The translations under genes were made by a program, and so were the position numbers. The notes below the pieces were generated by a model. It did not search any database. It was not told where the DNA came from and saw only the letters and a program-made list of their open reading frames with translations. From NCBI GenBank assembly GCA_012959395.1, contig DUDG01000039.1, forward strand, positions 1 to 62,006: a DNA stretch of 62,006 nucleotides, written 5' to 3'. This document shows, in pieces, positions 27,198 through 35,893 of the stretch. Positions within the stretch are counted from its first letter, which is position 1. Every line of letters starts with the position of its first letter. This stretch comes from Flavobacteriaceae bacterium (GTDB lineage: Bacteria > Bacteroidota > Bacteroidia > Flavobacteriales > Flavobacteriaceae).

Positions 27198-28244
27198 TTA
27201 TATTTTTAACAAAAAATCTAATGTATCAATATTGTCAGCATAATCGTCAATTTTTGGACTTTGACTTTCTCCAAAACAAGTAAAACTGTTTATTTTTAAA
27301 TTACTTACTATACATTGTAATGAATCTTTATAATTAGTTATATAAGAGTTTAAATCATTAGAGTTTTCGTAAAATTGATAAAACAAACATCCTATTGGAG
27401 ATCCTAGTTTATTATCTTCTTTTAAAATTAGAAATCCATTTTCAATAAATTTTTGATTACTCATTAAATAGACTGTTTTGTTATAATCGTAATTGTTTGC
27501 ATATTTATTGTGATTTATCACTTCTTTAAACTTAAACAAAGCATTAAAAAGCAAATCAAAATTATAGTTTTTAGGGACTAAAATTTTAGAAACACTTCTG
27601 CATCCCATTCCAAAATAATTAAAGATATCCTTTCCTAAATTTTCTAAATCTATTTCTGATTCATTGCCATCTAGAACAGCAATTGAATGTCTGGTTTTTC
27701 TAAGAAGTTTAGGGTATTTTTTAAAGTAATATTCGAAGTATTTAAATGAGCTGTTGCTTCCTGTTGCAATAACTCCATCAAAGTTTTTTATAGGTTTATC
27801 TGTAAATTCAATTTTATTTTTAAATCCAGGATTTAAAAAATCTAAAAAATCTATTATAATTGGTAATATGATTTTATCATCAGAAGACATTTTTATCAAA
27901 CAATTGTAGTTCAAAATAGTTGCACATATAAAGTCATGAAACCCTACAACAGGCAGGTTGCCTGCCATAATTATAGCGATAGTCTTATTTGAACAATCTT
28001 TCTTTTCGTATTTGTTAATCCAAAAAGAAAGATTTTCGTCAACCAATTCTTTACTCCAATTTTTAAAAGAAAGTAAAATATAATCTTTGGTAAACCAGTT
28101 ATTATATTGATAAGCAGATACAATTTTTTTGTTAAATTTTTCTATCCATTCTTGATATAAGGAGTCTTTGCTTTGATTGGAAATATCTTTAAAGAGTTCT
28201 CCTAGTTTATGAAAAGCATCTATATTTTGATTTATTGTAGTCAC
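27198..28244 (-). CDS. Acyl-CoA reductase, LuxC-like
   Basis: The protein belongs to the LuxC-type acyl-CoA reductase family found singly in Bacteroidota: KTIAIIMAGNLPVVGFHDFI is the glycine-containing nucleotide-binding segment, and GVIATGSNSSFKYFEYYFKK and YFGMGCRSVSKILVP include the active-site Cys region. It would reduce an acyl-CoA or acyl thioester to aldehyde with NADPH; the substrate is unknown and there are no lux genes. I place the start at GTG 28242-28244 (product VTTINQNIDAFHKLGEL) because a longer open frame reaching 28310 would swallow the ferredoxin promoter, and homologues start near here. It may be transcribed with serC-serA. Confidence 0.78.
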   Translation of the reverse strand: MTTINQNIDAFHKLGELFKDISNQSKDSLYQEWIEKFNKKIVSAYQYNNWFTKDYILLSFKNWSKELVDENLSFWINKYEKKDCSNKTIAIIMAGNLPVVGFHDFICATILNYNCLIKMSSDDKIILPIIIDFLDFLNPGFKNKIEFTDKPIKNFDGVIATGSNSSFKYFEYYFKKYPKLLRKTRHSIAVLDGNESEIDLENLGKDIFNYFGMGCRSVSKILVPKNYNFDLLFNALFKFKEVINHNKYANNYDYNKTVYLMSNQKFIENGFLILKEDNKLGSPIGCLFYQFYENSNDLNSYITNYKDSLQCIVSNLKINSFTCFGESQSPKIDDYADNIDTLDFLLKI

Positions 28245-28248
28245 TAAA

Positions 28249-28279
28249 TTGGTTTGGAATTTTAATTCAATTACTTTTG
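28249..28279 (+). promoter_or_regulatory. Promoter of the ferredoxin-ychF unit
   Basis: TTG at 28249-28251 and TACTTTTG at 28272-28279 are separated by 20 bases, a full match to the Bacteroidota sigma factor consensus TTG-N17-23-TAnnTTTG. The ferredoxin ATG follows 33 bases further on. It also argues against the longest open frame of the divergent acyl-CoA reductase. Confidence 0.7.
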
Positions 28280-28312
28280 CACGCAAATCTATAGAAAGAT
28301 CTTGTAACAACC

Positions 28313-28666
28313 ATGGCTATAAAGATTACTGATGAATGTATAAATTGTGGTGCTTGCGAACCAGAATGTCCTAACACTGCTATTTATGAAGCTGCTTATG
28401 AATGGAAATATTCTGATGGCACAAGTTTATCAGGTGATTTAATTTTGCTAAATGGAAAAAGTGTTAATGCAGAAATTGAGCAAGAACCTGTTTCAGATGA
28501 ATATTATTTCATATCCTCAGACAAATGTACCGAGTGTAAAGGTTTTCATGAAGAACCTCAATGTGCTGCTGTATGTCCAGTAGACTGTTGTATTCCAGAT
28601 GAAAATAATGTTGAGTCTGAAGAAACTCTTATGGATAAGCAGAGATTTATGCACCCTGAAAATTAA
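28313..28666 (+). CDS. Ferredoxin with two 4Fe-4S binding motifs
   Basis: The 117-residue protein has a first motif [12 protein letters not shown] (Cys 9, 12, 15, 19) and a second [18 protein letters not shown], where the spacing is enlarged by an insert, as in 7Fe/8Fe ferredoxins of the Allochromatium type. A 35-residue acidic insert separates the two ([20 protein letters not shown]...). It is a small acidic electron carrier; the partner enzyme is unknown. The stop is three bases before the ychF start codon. Divergence from an acyl-CoA reductase is common in this lineage but is not evidence that the two work together. Confidence 0.9.
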   Translation: MAIKITDECINCGACEPECPNTAIYEAAYEWKYSDGTSLSGDLILLNGKSVNAEIEQEPVSDEYYFISSDKCTECKGFHEEPQCAAVCPVDCCIPDENNVESEETLMDKQRFMHPEN

Positions 28667-28669
28667 TTT

Positions 28670-29761
28670 ATGAAAGCAGGTATTGTAGGACTTCCAAATG
28701 TTGGGAAATCAACACTTTTTAATTGTTTATCTAACACAAAGGCTCAAAGTGCAAATTTCCCTTTTTGTACAATAGAACCTAATATAGGAATAATAAGTGT
28801 TCCTGATAAAAGATTAGAAAATTTAGAGAAGTTAGTTAATCCCGAAAAGGTAATTCCCGCTACAGTTGAAATTGTTGATATTGCAGGATTAGTTAAGGGA
28901 GCAAGTAAAGGAGAAGGATTGGGAAATCAATTTTTAGCTAATATAAGAGAAACAGATGCTATTATTCATATTTTAAGGTGTTTTGATGATGATAATATTG
29001 TTCATATTGAAGGATCTATTGATCCAATTAGAGACAAGGAGATTATTGATTTAGAACTTCAGTTAAAAGATCTAGAAACAGTAGAGAAAAGGAGAGATAA
29101 AATAGCTAGATTAATAAAAACTGGAAATAAAGAGGCTATTGCTGAAAATACACTTTTAGTTAAATTAATAAATCATTTGCATTCTTTTAAACCTGTAAGA
29201 AGTCTCGATTTTTTTGATAAAGAAAAAATTTTAATTGATACAATGCAATTGATAACTAATAAACCAGTATTATATATATGTAATGTTGATGAATCTTCTG
29301 CTGTTGTTGGTAATTCTCATGTTGATCAAATTAAGATGGTTATCGAAGAAGAAAATTCAGAATTTATAATTTTAGCAGTTGCTATTGAGGCAGACATTAA
29401 TGAGCTAGATACATATGAAGATAGACAAGTTTTTTTGTCAGATATTGGCTTGAGCGAACCAGGATCTTCTAAGATGATAAGAAAAGCTTATGATCTATTG
29501 AATTTACAAACTTATTTTACTGCTGGTGTTAAAGAAGTTAGAGCCTGGACTATACTGAAAGGTATGAGTGCTCCTCAAGCTGCAGGAGTGATACATACTG
29601 ATTTTGAGAAAGGATTCATTAAAGCAGAGGTTATTTCATATAGTAATTATATTAAATTTGGAAGTGAATCGAAAGCTAGAGAAGTTGGAAAATTAAAAAT
29701 TGAAGGAAAAGATTATATAGTTAACGATGGCGATATTATGCACTTTAAATTTAATATCTAA
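28670..29761 (+). CDS. ychF: Ribosome-associated ATPase YchF (OLA1 family)
   Basis: YchF is an Obg-related P-loop protein that prefers ATP and binds ribosomes and stress-related partners. The P-loop GLPNVGKST is at 7-15, DIAGLVKGASKGEGLGNQFL is the G3 region, and the C-terminal TGS domain contains the segments YFTAGVKEVRAWTI, APQAAGVIHTDFEKGFI and EGKDYIVNDGDIMHFKFN. At 363 residues it is full length. It is probably co-transcribed with the ferredoxin gene three bases upstream. The 104-base gap to parE holds no clear hairpin terminator. Confidence 0.96.
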   Translation: MKAGIVGLPNVGKSTLFNCLSNTKAQSANFPFCTIEPNIGIISVPDKRLENLEKLVNPEKVIPATVEIVDIAGLVKGASKGEGLGNQFLANIRETDAIIHILRCFDDDNIVHIEGSIDPIRDKEIIDLELQLKDLETVEKRRDKIARLIKTGNKEAIAENTLLVKLINHLHSFKPVRSLDFFDKEKILIDTMQLITNKPVLYICNVDESSAVVGNSHVDQIKMVIEEENSEFIILAVAIEADINELDTYEDRQVFLSDIGLSEPGSSKMIRKAYDLLNLQTYFTAGVKEVRAWTILKGMSAPQAAGVIHTDFEKGFIKAEVISYSNYIKFGSESKAREVGKLKIEGKDYIVNDGDIMHFKFNI

Positions 29762-29852
29762 CTAAAAAAGATTTCAACAACAGATCATTTCTATTGTTAA
29801 TTAATTTATTAAAACACCATTTCATTTTTTTTTAATCCACATCTATATTAGC

Positions 29853-29860
29853 TATTTTCG
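29853..29860 (+). promoter_or_regulatory. Possible -7 element directly upstream of parE
   Basis: TATTTTCG matches TAnnTTTG in seven of eight positions and ends five bases before the parE ATG. If used, the transcript would begin at or next to the start codon. There is no good TTG partner. Confidence 0.3.
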
Positions 29861-29865
29861 TAGCT

Positions 29866-31719
29866 ATGTCAGTTTCATCAAATTATACTGAAGATAATAT
29901 TAGGTCATTAGACTGGAAAGAGCATATTAGAATGCGTCCGGGAATGTATATTGGAAAATTAGGCGATGGTTCATCACCTGATGACGGCATCTACATTCTT
30001 TTAAAAGAAGTTCTAGATAATTCTATTGATGAATTTATAATGGGAGCTGGAAAAACAATTAAAATTTCGATTTCTGATTCCGGAGTTTCAGTTAGGGATT
30101 ACGGAAGAGGGATACCACTAGGTAAAGTTGTTGATGTTGTTTCTAAGATGAATACGGGAGGGAAATATGATTCTAGAGCTTTTAAAAAATCAGTAGGTTT
30201 AAATGGAGTTGGAACCAAAGCAGTTAATGCTTTGTCATCCAGTTTTAAGGTTGATTCTTGTAGGGATAGCAAGATAAAGTCTGTCTTTTTTGAACAAGGC
30301 AATTTAATTTTAGATAAAGACGTTGAGGAGACCTCTAAAAGAAAGGGTACTAAAGTCACTTTTATACCTGATACAGTAATATTTAAAAACTATAAGTTTA
30401 GAGCAGAGTATGTCTCAAAAATGCTTAAGTATTACGTTTATTTAAATCCTGGTTTAACTATTTTATTTAATGGTGAAAAATTTATTTCTTCAAATGGTTT
30501 AAAAGATCTTTTAGAAGATAATAATGACATTGAAAAATTATTATATCCTATCATTCATTTAAAAGGAGATGACATTGAGGTTGCTTTAACTCATAGCAAG
30601 ATTCAGTATAGTGAGGAATACTATTCTTTTGTCAATGGACAACACACAACACAAGGTGGCACTCATCAGTCTGCATTTAGAGAGGCGCTTGTAAAAGTTA
30701 TAAGAGATTTTTATGGTAAACCTTATGATGCTAGTGATATTAGAAAATCAATTATTTCTGCCGTTAGTATAAAAGTTATGGAACCTATTTTTGAATCACA
30801 AACTAAAACTAAGTTAGGTTCAACTGAAATGGGAGAAGGGCTTCCTACTGTTAGATCATATATAAATGATTTCATAGGAAAATATTTAGACAATTATCTA
30901 CATAAAAACTCAGATACTGCAGAAAAAATTCAGAGAAAAATTATCCAGGCTGAAAAAGAAAGAAAAGAACTGTCAGGAATAAGGAAATTAGCTAGAGAAA
31001 GAGCGAAAAAGTCAAATCTTCATAATAAAAAATTAAGAGATTGTCGAGTTCATCTCAACGATATGAATAAAGAAAATCGATTGGATTCTACTTTGTTCAT
31101 TACAGAAGGAGATTCTGCTAGCGGATCTATAACAAAATCAAGAGATGTTAATACTCAGGCTGTTTTTAGTTTAAGAGGAAAGCCTCTTAATTGTTATTCA
31201 ATGACAAAAAAAATTGTATACGAAAATGAAGAATTCAACTTATTGCAAGCCGCATTAAATATAGAGGATAGTATAGAGTATCTAAGATATAATAATATAG
31301 TTATTGCAACAGATGCTGATGTTGATGGAATGCATATAAGACTTCTTTTAATCACTTTCTTTTTACAATTTTTTCCTGAATTAATCAAAGAAGGACATTT
31401 GTATATATTACAAACCCCTCTTTTTAGAGTTAGAAATAAAAAAGAAACAATTTATTGTTATTCGGAAAATGAAAGAATTGAAGCTATTAATAAATTAGGA
31501 ACTAAACCAGAAATTACAAGGTTTAAGGGTTTAGGTGAGATTTCTCCAAACGAGTTCAAGCATTTTATAGGAGAAAATATAAGGTTAGATCCAGTTATGC
31601 TTGATGAAAATTTTAGTATTGAAGAATTATTGTCTTTTTACATGGGAAAAAACACTCCCGATAGACAAAAATTTATAATTGATAATCTTAAGGTTGAATT
31701 TGATAGAATAGATTCATAG
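29866..31719 (+). CDS. parE: DNA topoisomerase IV subunit B
   Basis: The ATPase subunit of topoisomerase IV, which separates linked daughter chromosomes. The GHKL ATP site is seen in [16 protein letters not shown] and [11 protein letters not shown], followed by [21 protein letters not shown]; the TOPRIM domain has [11 protein letters not shown] and [20 protein letters not shown]. The 617 residues fit ParE of Bacteroidota; the lack of the gyrase-type insert and the partner directly behind it favour ParE over GyrB. parC starts on the next base after the parE stop codon. A TAnnTTCG element lies immediately before the ATG. Confidence 0.93.
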   Translation: MSVSSNYTEDNIRSLDWKEHIRMRPGMYIGKLGDGSSPDDGIYILLKEVLDNSIDEFIMGAGKTIKISISDSGVSVRDYGRGIPLGKVVDVVSKMNTGGKYDSRAFKKSVGLNGVGTKAVNALSSSFKVDSCRDSKIKSVFFEQGNLILDKDVEETSKRKGTKVTFIPDTVIFKNYKFRAEYVSKMLKYYVYLNPGLTILFNGEKFISSNGLKDLLEDNNDIEKLLYPIIHLKGDDIEVALTHSKIQYSEEYYSFVNGQHTTQGGTHQSAFREALVKVIRDFYGKPYDASDIRKSIISAVSIKVMEPIFESQTKTKLGSTEMGEGLPTVRSYINDFIGKYLDNYLHKNSDTAEKIQRKIIQAEKERKELSGIRKLARERAKKSNLHNKKLRDCRVHLNDMNKENRLDSTLFITEGDSASGSITKSRDVNTQAVFSLRGKPLNCYSMTKKIVYENEEFNLLQAALNIEDSIEYLRYNNIVIATDADVDGMHIRLLLITFFLQFFPELIKEGHLYILQTPLFRVRNKKETIYCYSENERIEAINKLGTKPEITRFKGLGEISPNEFKHFIGENIRLDPVMLDENFSIEELLSFYMGKNTPDRQKFIIDNLKVEFDRIDS

Positions 31720-34347
31720 ATGGAGGAAGAATATTTAGAACCAGATGAAATAAGTAAAGAAGAATTAGAAGATTCTTTAACTAGGGTATCTGGAATGTAT
31801 AAGGACTGGTTTTTAGACTATGCATCTTATGTAATTTTAGAGCGTGCTGTTCCTTCACTAGAAGATGGTTTTAAACCTGTACAGAGAAGAATTCTTCATT
31901 CCATGAAAGATTTGGATGATGGACGTTTTAATAAAGTTGCAAATGTTGTAGGTCATACTATGCAATACCATCCTCATGGGGATGCTAGTATAGCAGATGC
32001 AATGGTTCAAATTGGCCAGAAAGATCTTTTAATTGAAACTCAAGGTAACTGGGGAAATATATTAACTGGCGATCGATCAGCTGCTTCAAGATACATAGAG
32101 GCAAGGCTCTCTAAATTTGCTTTAGAGGTGGTTTTTAGCCCTAAAATAACAAAATGGCAATCATCTTATGATGGAAGAAGAAAAGAACCTATAAATTTAC
32201 CTGTTAAGTTCCCTTTGTTGCTTGCGCAGGGGGGTGAAGGTATTGCAGTAGGTTTATCTACCAAGATTCTACCTCACAACTTTATTGAGCTAATAGACTC
32301 ATCAATAAAATGTTTAAAGGGACAAAAATTCATTATTTATCCTGACTTTCCTACCTCAGGAATAATGGATATAAGTAATTATAATGATGGGCTTAGGGGG
32401 GGAAGGATTAAAGTTAGGGCTAGAATAAGTCAATTAAACAAGAATACTTTAGTTATCAGTCAGATTCCATTTACCACCACTACATCTTCTTTAATTGATA
32501 CAATTGTTAAAGCTAATGACAATGGGAAAATTAAAGTAAAGAAAATCGAAGATAATACAGCAAATGATGTAGAAGTTTTAGTTCATTTACCTAGTGGTGT
32601 ATCCCCAGATAAAACTATCGACGGTTTATTTGCTTTTACTTCTTGTGAAACTTCAATTTCTCCACTTGGATGTGTTATTGAAAATAATAAACCATTGTTT
32701 ATAGGTGTTTCAGAAATTTTAAAGAAATCTACTCATCGAACTAAAGAATTACTAAAACTAGAATTAGAATATAAAAGAGGTGATTTTGAAAATCAATGGC
32801 ATTATGCTTCTTTAGAAAGGATTTTTATTGAAAACAGGATTTATCGTGATATTGAAAATGTTGAAACTTGGGAAGGTGTAATTAGGGCAATATCAGAAGG
32901 TTTGCAACCGTTTATAAATAATCTTAAAAGAGAAGTTGTTGAAGATGATATTGTAAGGTTAACTGAAATAAAGATTAAAAGAATTTCCAAATTTGATATA
33001 GATAAAGCTCAAATAAAAATTGAATCTATTGAATCTGAATTAGAGAAAATCACCTTTCACTTAAATAATCTTACTGATTTTGCCATAAGTTATTTTAAAA
33101 ATTTAAAATCTGTTTATGGAAAAAATAAAAAAAGAAAAACTGAGATTAGAATATTTGATGATGTAGATGCTAAGAAAGTTGTAGTAAAAAATTCAAAGCT
33201 TTATGTTAATAGGGAAGAGGGTTTTATTGGCACTTCAATTAGAAAAGATGAGTTTGTTGAGGAATGTTCCGATATAGATGATATTATTGCGTTTACTGAA
33301 GAGGGAAAGATGATGGTTACAAAAGTAGATTCAAAAAAATTTATTGGTAAAAACATAAAGCATGTAGCTGTTTTTAAAAAGAAAGACAAGAGAACAGTTT
33401 ATAACATGATTTACAGGGATGGAAAAAAGGGAACATCATATATTAAAAGATTTAGTGTTACAGGAGTTACTAGAGACAAAGATTATGATTTAACAAGAGG
33501 AACAGAAGGTTCTAAAATCCTTTACTTTTCAGCAAATCCTAATGGAGAGGCAGAAATAGTAAATGTTGTTTTAAGACAGTCTGGTTCGATAAAAAAATTA
33601 AAATGGGAATTAGATTTTGCTGATTTAGAAATAAAAGGAAGGAGTTCTAAAGGTAATATAGTTACAAAATACACTGTAAATAAAATTGAATTCAAAGAAA
33701 AAGGTTTGTCTACTCTGAAGCCTAGAAAGATTTGGTTTGATGAAACTATACAAAGGTTAAATGTAGAGAACAGGGGGGAACTGTTAGGTGAGTTTAAAGC
33801 AGACGATTCTTTGCTTATTATTCAACAAAACGGCATTTTAAAGACAGTTAAGCCTAACTTAAATATGCATTTTCCAGAGGATATGATTATTTTGGAGAAG
33901 TGGATTATAGACAAGCCTTTGTCAGCAATTTATTTTGATGGAAATAAAGACAAGTATTTTATAAAACGTTTTTTAGCTGGAAGTCAAAATGTAGATCAAT
34001 ACTTTATCCCATCAAACTCTAAAATTCAGTTAGAAATAGTTTCCTCTGATTGGAAGCCAGTAATTGATATAAGTTTCTCAAAAACATCTAAAGGAATAAA
34101 AGATAATTTAATTGAAAAAATTGAAGAGTTGATTAGTGTAAAAGGAATTAAGGCTCTAGGCAATCAACTTTCTTCTTTTAAGATAAAAAATATTAATTTA
34201 ATTGAACCGATTCCATACAGTCCCCCTGAAAAAACTCCAATAATGGAACTTGAAGTAAATGAAGAGGTCAGTGTTCAAAACGAAAATGTAGAAAACGATA
34301 ATAAAAACTCAGAAAACCAAGAGGGGCAGACTGAACTGGAATTTTAA
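31720..34347 (+). CDS. parC: DNA topoisomerase IV subunit A
   Basis: The breakage-reunion subunit. RAVPSLEDGFKPVQRRILHS (42-61), the quinolone-region stretch YHPHGDASIADAMVQIGQ (83-100) and the catalytic Tyr125 in AASRYIEARL are conserved, followed by the coiled-coil gate and a C-terminal region with loosely conserved beta-pinwheel-like blades. The last 35 residues are acidic and Asn/Glu-rich (NEEVSVQNENVENDNKNSEN). The 875-residue length is normal for Bacteroidota ParC. It is transcribed with parE, with no bases between the two genes. Confidence 0.93.
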   Translation: MEEEYLEPDEISKEELEDSLTRVSGMYKDWFLDYASYVILERAVPSLEDGFKPVQRRILHSMKDLDDGRFNKVANVVGHTMQYHPHGDASIADAMVQIGQKDLLIETQGNWGNILTGDRSAASRYIEARLSKFALEVVFSPKITKWQSSYDGRRKEPINLPVKFPLLLAQGGEGIAVGLSTKILPHNFIELIDSSIKCLKGQKFIIYPDFPTSGIMDISNYNDGLRGGRIKVRARISQLNKNTLVISQIPFTTTTSSLIDTIVKANDNGKIKVKKIEDNTANDVEVLVHLPSGVSPDKTIDGLFAFTSCETSISPLGCVIENNKPLFIGVSEILKKSTHRTKELLKLELEYKRGDFENQWHYASLERIFIENRIYRDIENVETWEGVIRAISEGLQPFINNLKREVVEDDIVRLTEIKIKRISKFDIDKAQIKIESIESELEKITFHLNNLTDFAISYFKNLKSVYGKNKKRKTEIRIFDDVDAKKVVVKNSKLYVNREEGFIGTSIRKDEFVEECSDIDDIIAFTEEGKMMVTKVDSKKFIGKNIKHVAVFKKKDKRTVYNMIYRDGKKGTSYIKRFSVTGVTRDKDYDLTRGTEGSKILYFSANPNGEAEIVNVVLRQSGSIKKLKWELDFADLEIKGRSSKGNIVTKYTVNKIEFKEKGLSTLKPRKIWFDETIQRLNVENRGELLGEFKADDSLLIIQQNGILKTVKPNLNMHFPEDMIILEKWIIDKPLSAIYFDGNKDKYFIKRFLAGSQNVDQYFIPSNSKIQLEIVSSDWKPVIDISFSKTSKGIKDNLIEKIEELISVKGIKALGNQLSSFKIKNINLIEPIPYSPPEKTPIMELEVNEEVSVQNENVENDNKNSENQEGQTELEF

Positions 34348-34364
34348 TCAGTTATAATACTTTT

Positions 34365-34907
34365 TTATTCATTTTTTATTTCATAACAAATATATTTTTT
34401 GATACTAGGGTGATTTTTAAGCTTTGGGTGATTGAACTCTCCCTTTTTAATCATTCCAATTTTTTTCATTACGTTTTCTGATTTTATATTATTTTGAGAA
34501 CAAGTTGAAATTACTTTTTCAATATTCAAGTCCTTAAATGCAAACTTTAAACATCTTTTTGCACCTTCAGTTGCATATCCTTTGTTCCACGCTGATTTTT
34601 TTAATCGCCAACCTATATCTGTAGCAGGATTAAATTCTGTTTTATAATTTTGATAAGCTAACCCAATAAATCCAATAAACTCTCCTGAGTCTAATCTTTC
34701 AGTTGCGAAATAGTTATACCTATGTTTATTATAATGTTTTAGAAGTCGATATATGAATTCCTCTGTTTCTTGTTTTGTTAATTTTTTAGGAAAATATTCC
34801 ATAACATCAACGTCTTGATTCATTTCAGCAAATGAATTAAGGTCTTCTTTTGTCCAATTTCTAAAACCAAGTCTTTTAGATTTGAAAATATATTTACTTT
34901 TTAACAT
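34365..34907 (-). CDS. GNAT acetyltransferase, RimJ/RimL type
   Basis: The 180-residue protein has FKSKRLGFRNWTKEDLNSFA, the typical L-x-x-R-x-W opening, EFIGFIGLAYQN, DIGWRLKKSAWNKGYATEGA as the acetyl-CoA binding motif A (Q/R-x-x-G-x-G/A) and NIKSENVMKKIGM. Members of this family acetylate N-terminal amino groups of ribosomal proteins or other small amines; the substrate here cannot be told. It starts directly beside the lipoprotein stop codon and is convergent with parC, 17 bases away. Confidence 0.86.
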   Translation of the reverse strand: MLKSKYIFKSKRLGFRNWTKEDLNSFAEMNQDVDVMEYFPKKLTKQETEEFIYRLLKHYNKHRYNYFATERLDSGEFIGFIGLAYQNYKTEFNPATDIGWRLKKSAWNKGYATEGAKRCLKFAFKDLNIEKVISTCSQNNIKSENVMKKIGMIKKGEFNHPKLKNHPSIKKYICYEIKNE

Positions 34908-35294
34908 TTACTCAGAAATTTTCTTAGCTAATCCTCTTTGTGTGTTTTTAATATCTCCCACAAATGAATATTCAAAAACATAAGTATCTTCAAAGGTGCT
35001 TAATATTTTCATTTGAACAGGTTTTCTTTCGTTTAGTGATTTAGGATTGATTTTTTTATAAATGCACTCACAGTCTGAAACCCATTTAACAGAGTTTGAG
35101 TCGATATTATTGTTAAAATATCCTATTTCTAACTCTTTTGTTCTTTTAAATCTCGTTTTAAGAGTATCGCCTTTATCTGAAATTGATTGAAATTCAAAAG
35201 ATCCAACCTGAAATTCTTTACAGTTTCTTTCTGAATTATAGCAAGAGGTTAATAATAGTAGTAAAAGAAATAATGGTGCACGTAAATTATTCAT
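34908..35294 (-). CDS. Small lipoprotein of unknown function
   Basis: I choose the ATG at 35292-35294 because it places a lipoprotein signal directly at the N-terminus: MNNLRAPLFLLLLLLTSC, lipobox LLTSC. The mature part has CKEFQVGSFEFQS, WVSDCECIYKKI and MKILSTFEDTYVFEYSFVGD. Related Flavobacteriia proteins of about 130 residues are, as I recall, called DNA topoisomerase IV in databases, which must be a propagated error: the protein has no topoisomerase motif and merely sits near parEC. Its function is unknown. A longer reading frame upstream adds 28 residues that would put the signal inside the protein. Confidence 0.8.
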   Translation of the reverse strand: MNNLRAPLFLLLLLLTSCYNSERNCKEFQVGSFEFQSISDKGDTLKTRFKRTKELEIGYFNNNIDSNSVKWVSDCECIYKKINPKSLNERKPVQMKILSTFEDTYVFEYSFVGDIKNTQRGLAKKISE

Positions 35295-35307
35295 ACGTAA
35301 AGATATA

Positions 35308-35658
35308 TCAATTCTTGAATATTTTAAAAGTGCCATCCATGAAAAAAAAGCCAATTTCTTTAATTTTTTTATTGACACTCAATTTCTCTAAGTTTTCTGG
35401 CAGAGAAGGAGTAGGAGTTAGTTTATTACTGTTTTCCTTGCTAACTTCTTCTGATGGATCTCCATTGATTAACCAATCAAGAGTGATGTCTTTAAATGCA
35501 TTAGTTACTTTAATCACAAAATCTAGACTAGGCTTATTCCTTCCGCTTAAAACATGTGAAACGCTTGACCTTTGAGTTCCAATCTTTTCTGCAAATTTAG
35601 AAGCTGTTAAACCTTCTGTTTCAATTAATTTTTTTAATCTTTCTCTGAATTTTTCCAT
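35308..35658 (-). CDS. XRE-family helix-turn-helix transcriptional regulator
   Basis: The N-terminal 65 residues form a Cro/C1-type DNA-binding domain: LKKLIETEGLTASKFAEKIG, TQRSSVSHVLSGRNKPSLDF and VIKVTNAFKDITLDWLINGD. A short linker rich in Pro and Ser follows, then a C-terminal piece KKIKEIGFFFMDGTFKIFKN that is typical of a Flavobacteriia group of these regulators. The length is 116 residues. The start codon overlaps one copy of an operator-like repeat (35657-35670), suggesting autoregulation. It is 13 bases upstream of the lipoprotein gene and the two may be co-transcribed. Confidence 0.88.
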   Translation of the reverse strand: MEKFRERLKKLIETEGLTASKFAEKIGTQRSSVSHVLSGRNKPSLDFVIKVTNAFKDITLDWLINGDPSEEVSKENSNKLTPTPSLPENLEKLSVNKKIKEIGFFFMDGTFKIFKN

Positions 35659-35871
35659 GTATACAATTGTAAATTTATATAAAATATTTTACATAATTAC
35701 ACTAAATTATAAATTATTTATTAAGACTTTAGTTAAAGTGCTACTTTAATATAAATTTATAAAATGCTTAAAAATAAGCAATTAATCAATTTAATAATTT
35801 ATATGTATACATTTGTTAATATTTTATCATTTTTTATAAGTTTTTAAACAAATATACTGTTCACAATTGTA
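35657..35871. promoter_or_regulatory. Operator-like repeats upstream of the XRE regulator
   Basis: ATGTATACAATTGT (35657-35670) and ATGTATACATTTGT (35803-35816) differ at one position, and the core of the second, ATGTATACAT, is a perfect palindrome. ACAATTGTA also occurs at 35663-35671 and 35863-35871. The first copy covers the start of the XRE gene. These are plausible binding sites for that regulator, controlling itself and perhaps the M14 peptidase on the other side. Assignment is by position and similarity only. Confidence 0.45.
35733..35780. repeat. Two adjacent hairpins in the XRE-M14 intergenic region
   Basis: TTAAAGT-GCT-ACTTTAA (35733-35749) and TGCTTA-AAAA-TAAGCA (35765-35780) are perfect hairpins 15 bases apart. 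On the minus strand the second is followed by TTTT. They may belong to a structured leader of the XRE mRNA, a small RNA, or a weak terminator. Confidence 0.35.
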
Positions 35872-35893
35872 ATCATTTGTATTGTTAACTTTG

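Noticed and set aside
28245-28310. TTG start at 28310 for the acyl-CoA reductase
   Set aside because: The extension contains the full-consensus ferredoxin promoter and does not resemble the N-terminus of homologues as I recall them.
35295-35378. 28 extra N-terminal codons for the lipoprotein
   Set aside because: They place a lipoprotein signal at residue 29 onward and overlap the end of the XRE gene; the ATG at 35292-35294 gives a normal signal peptide.
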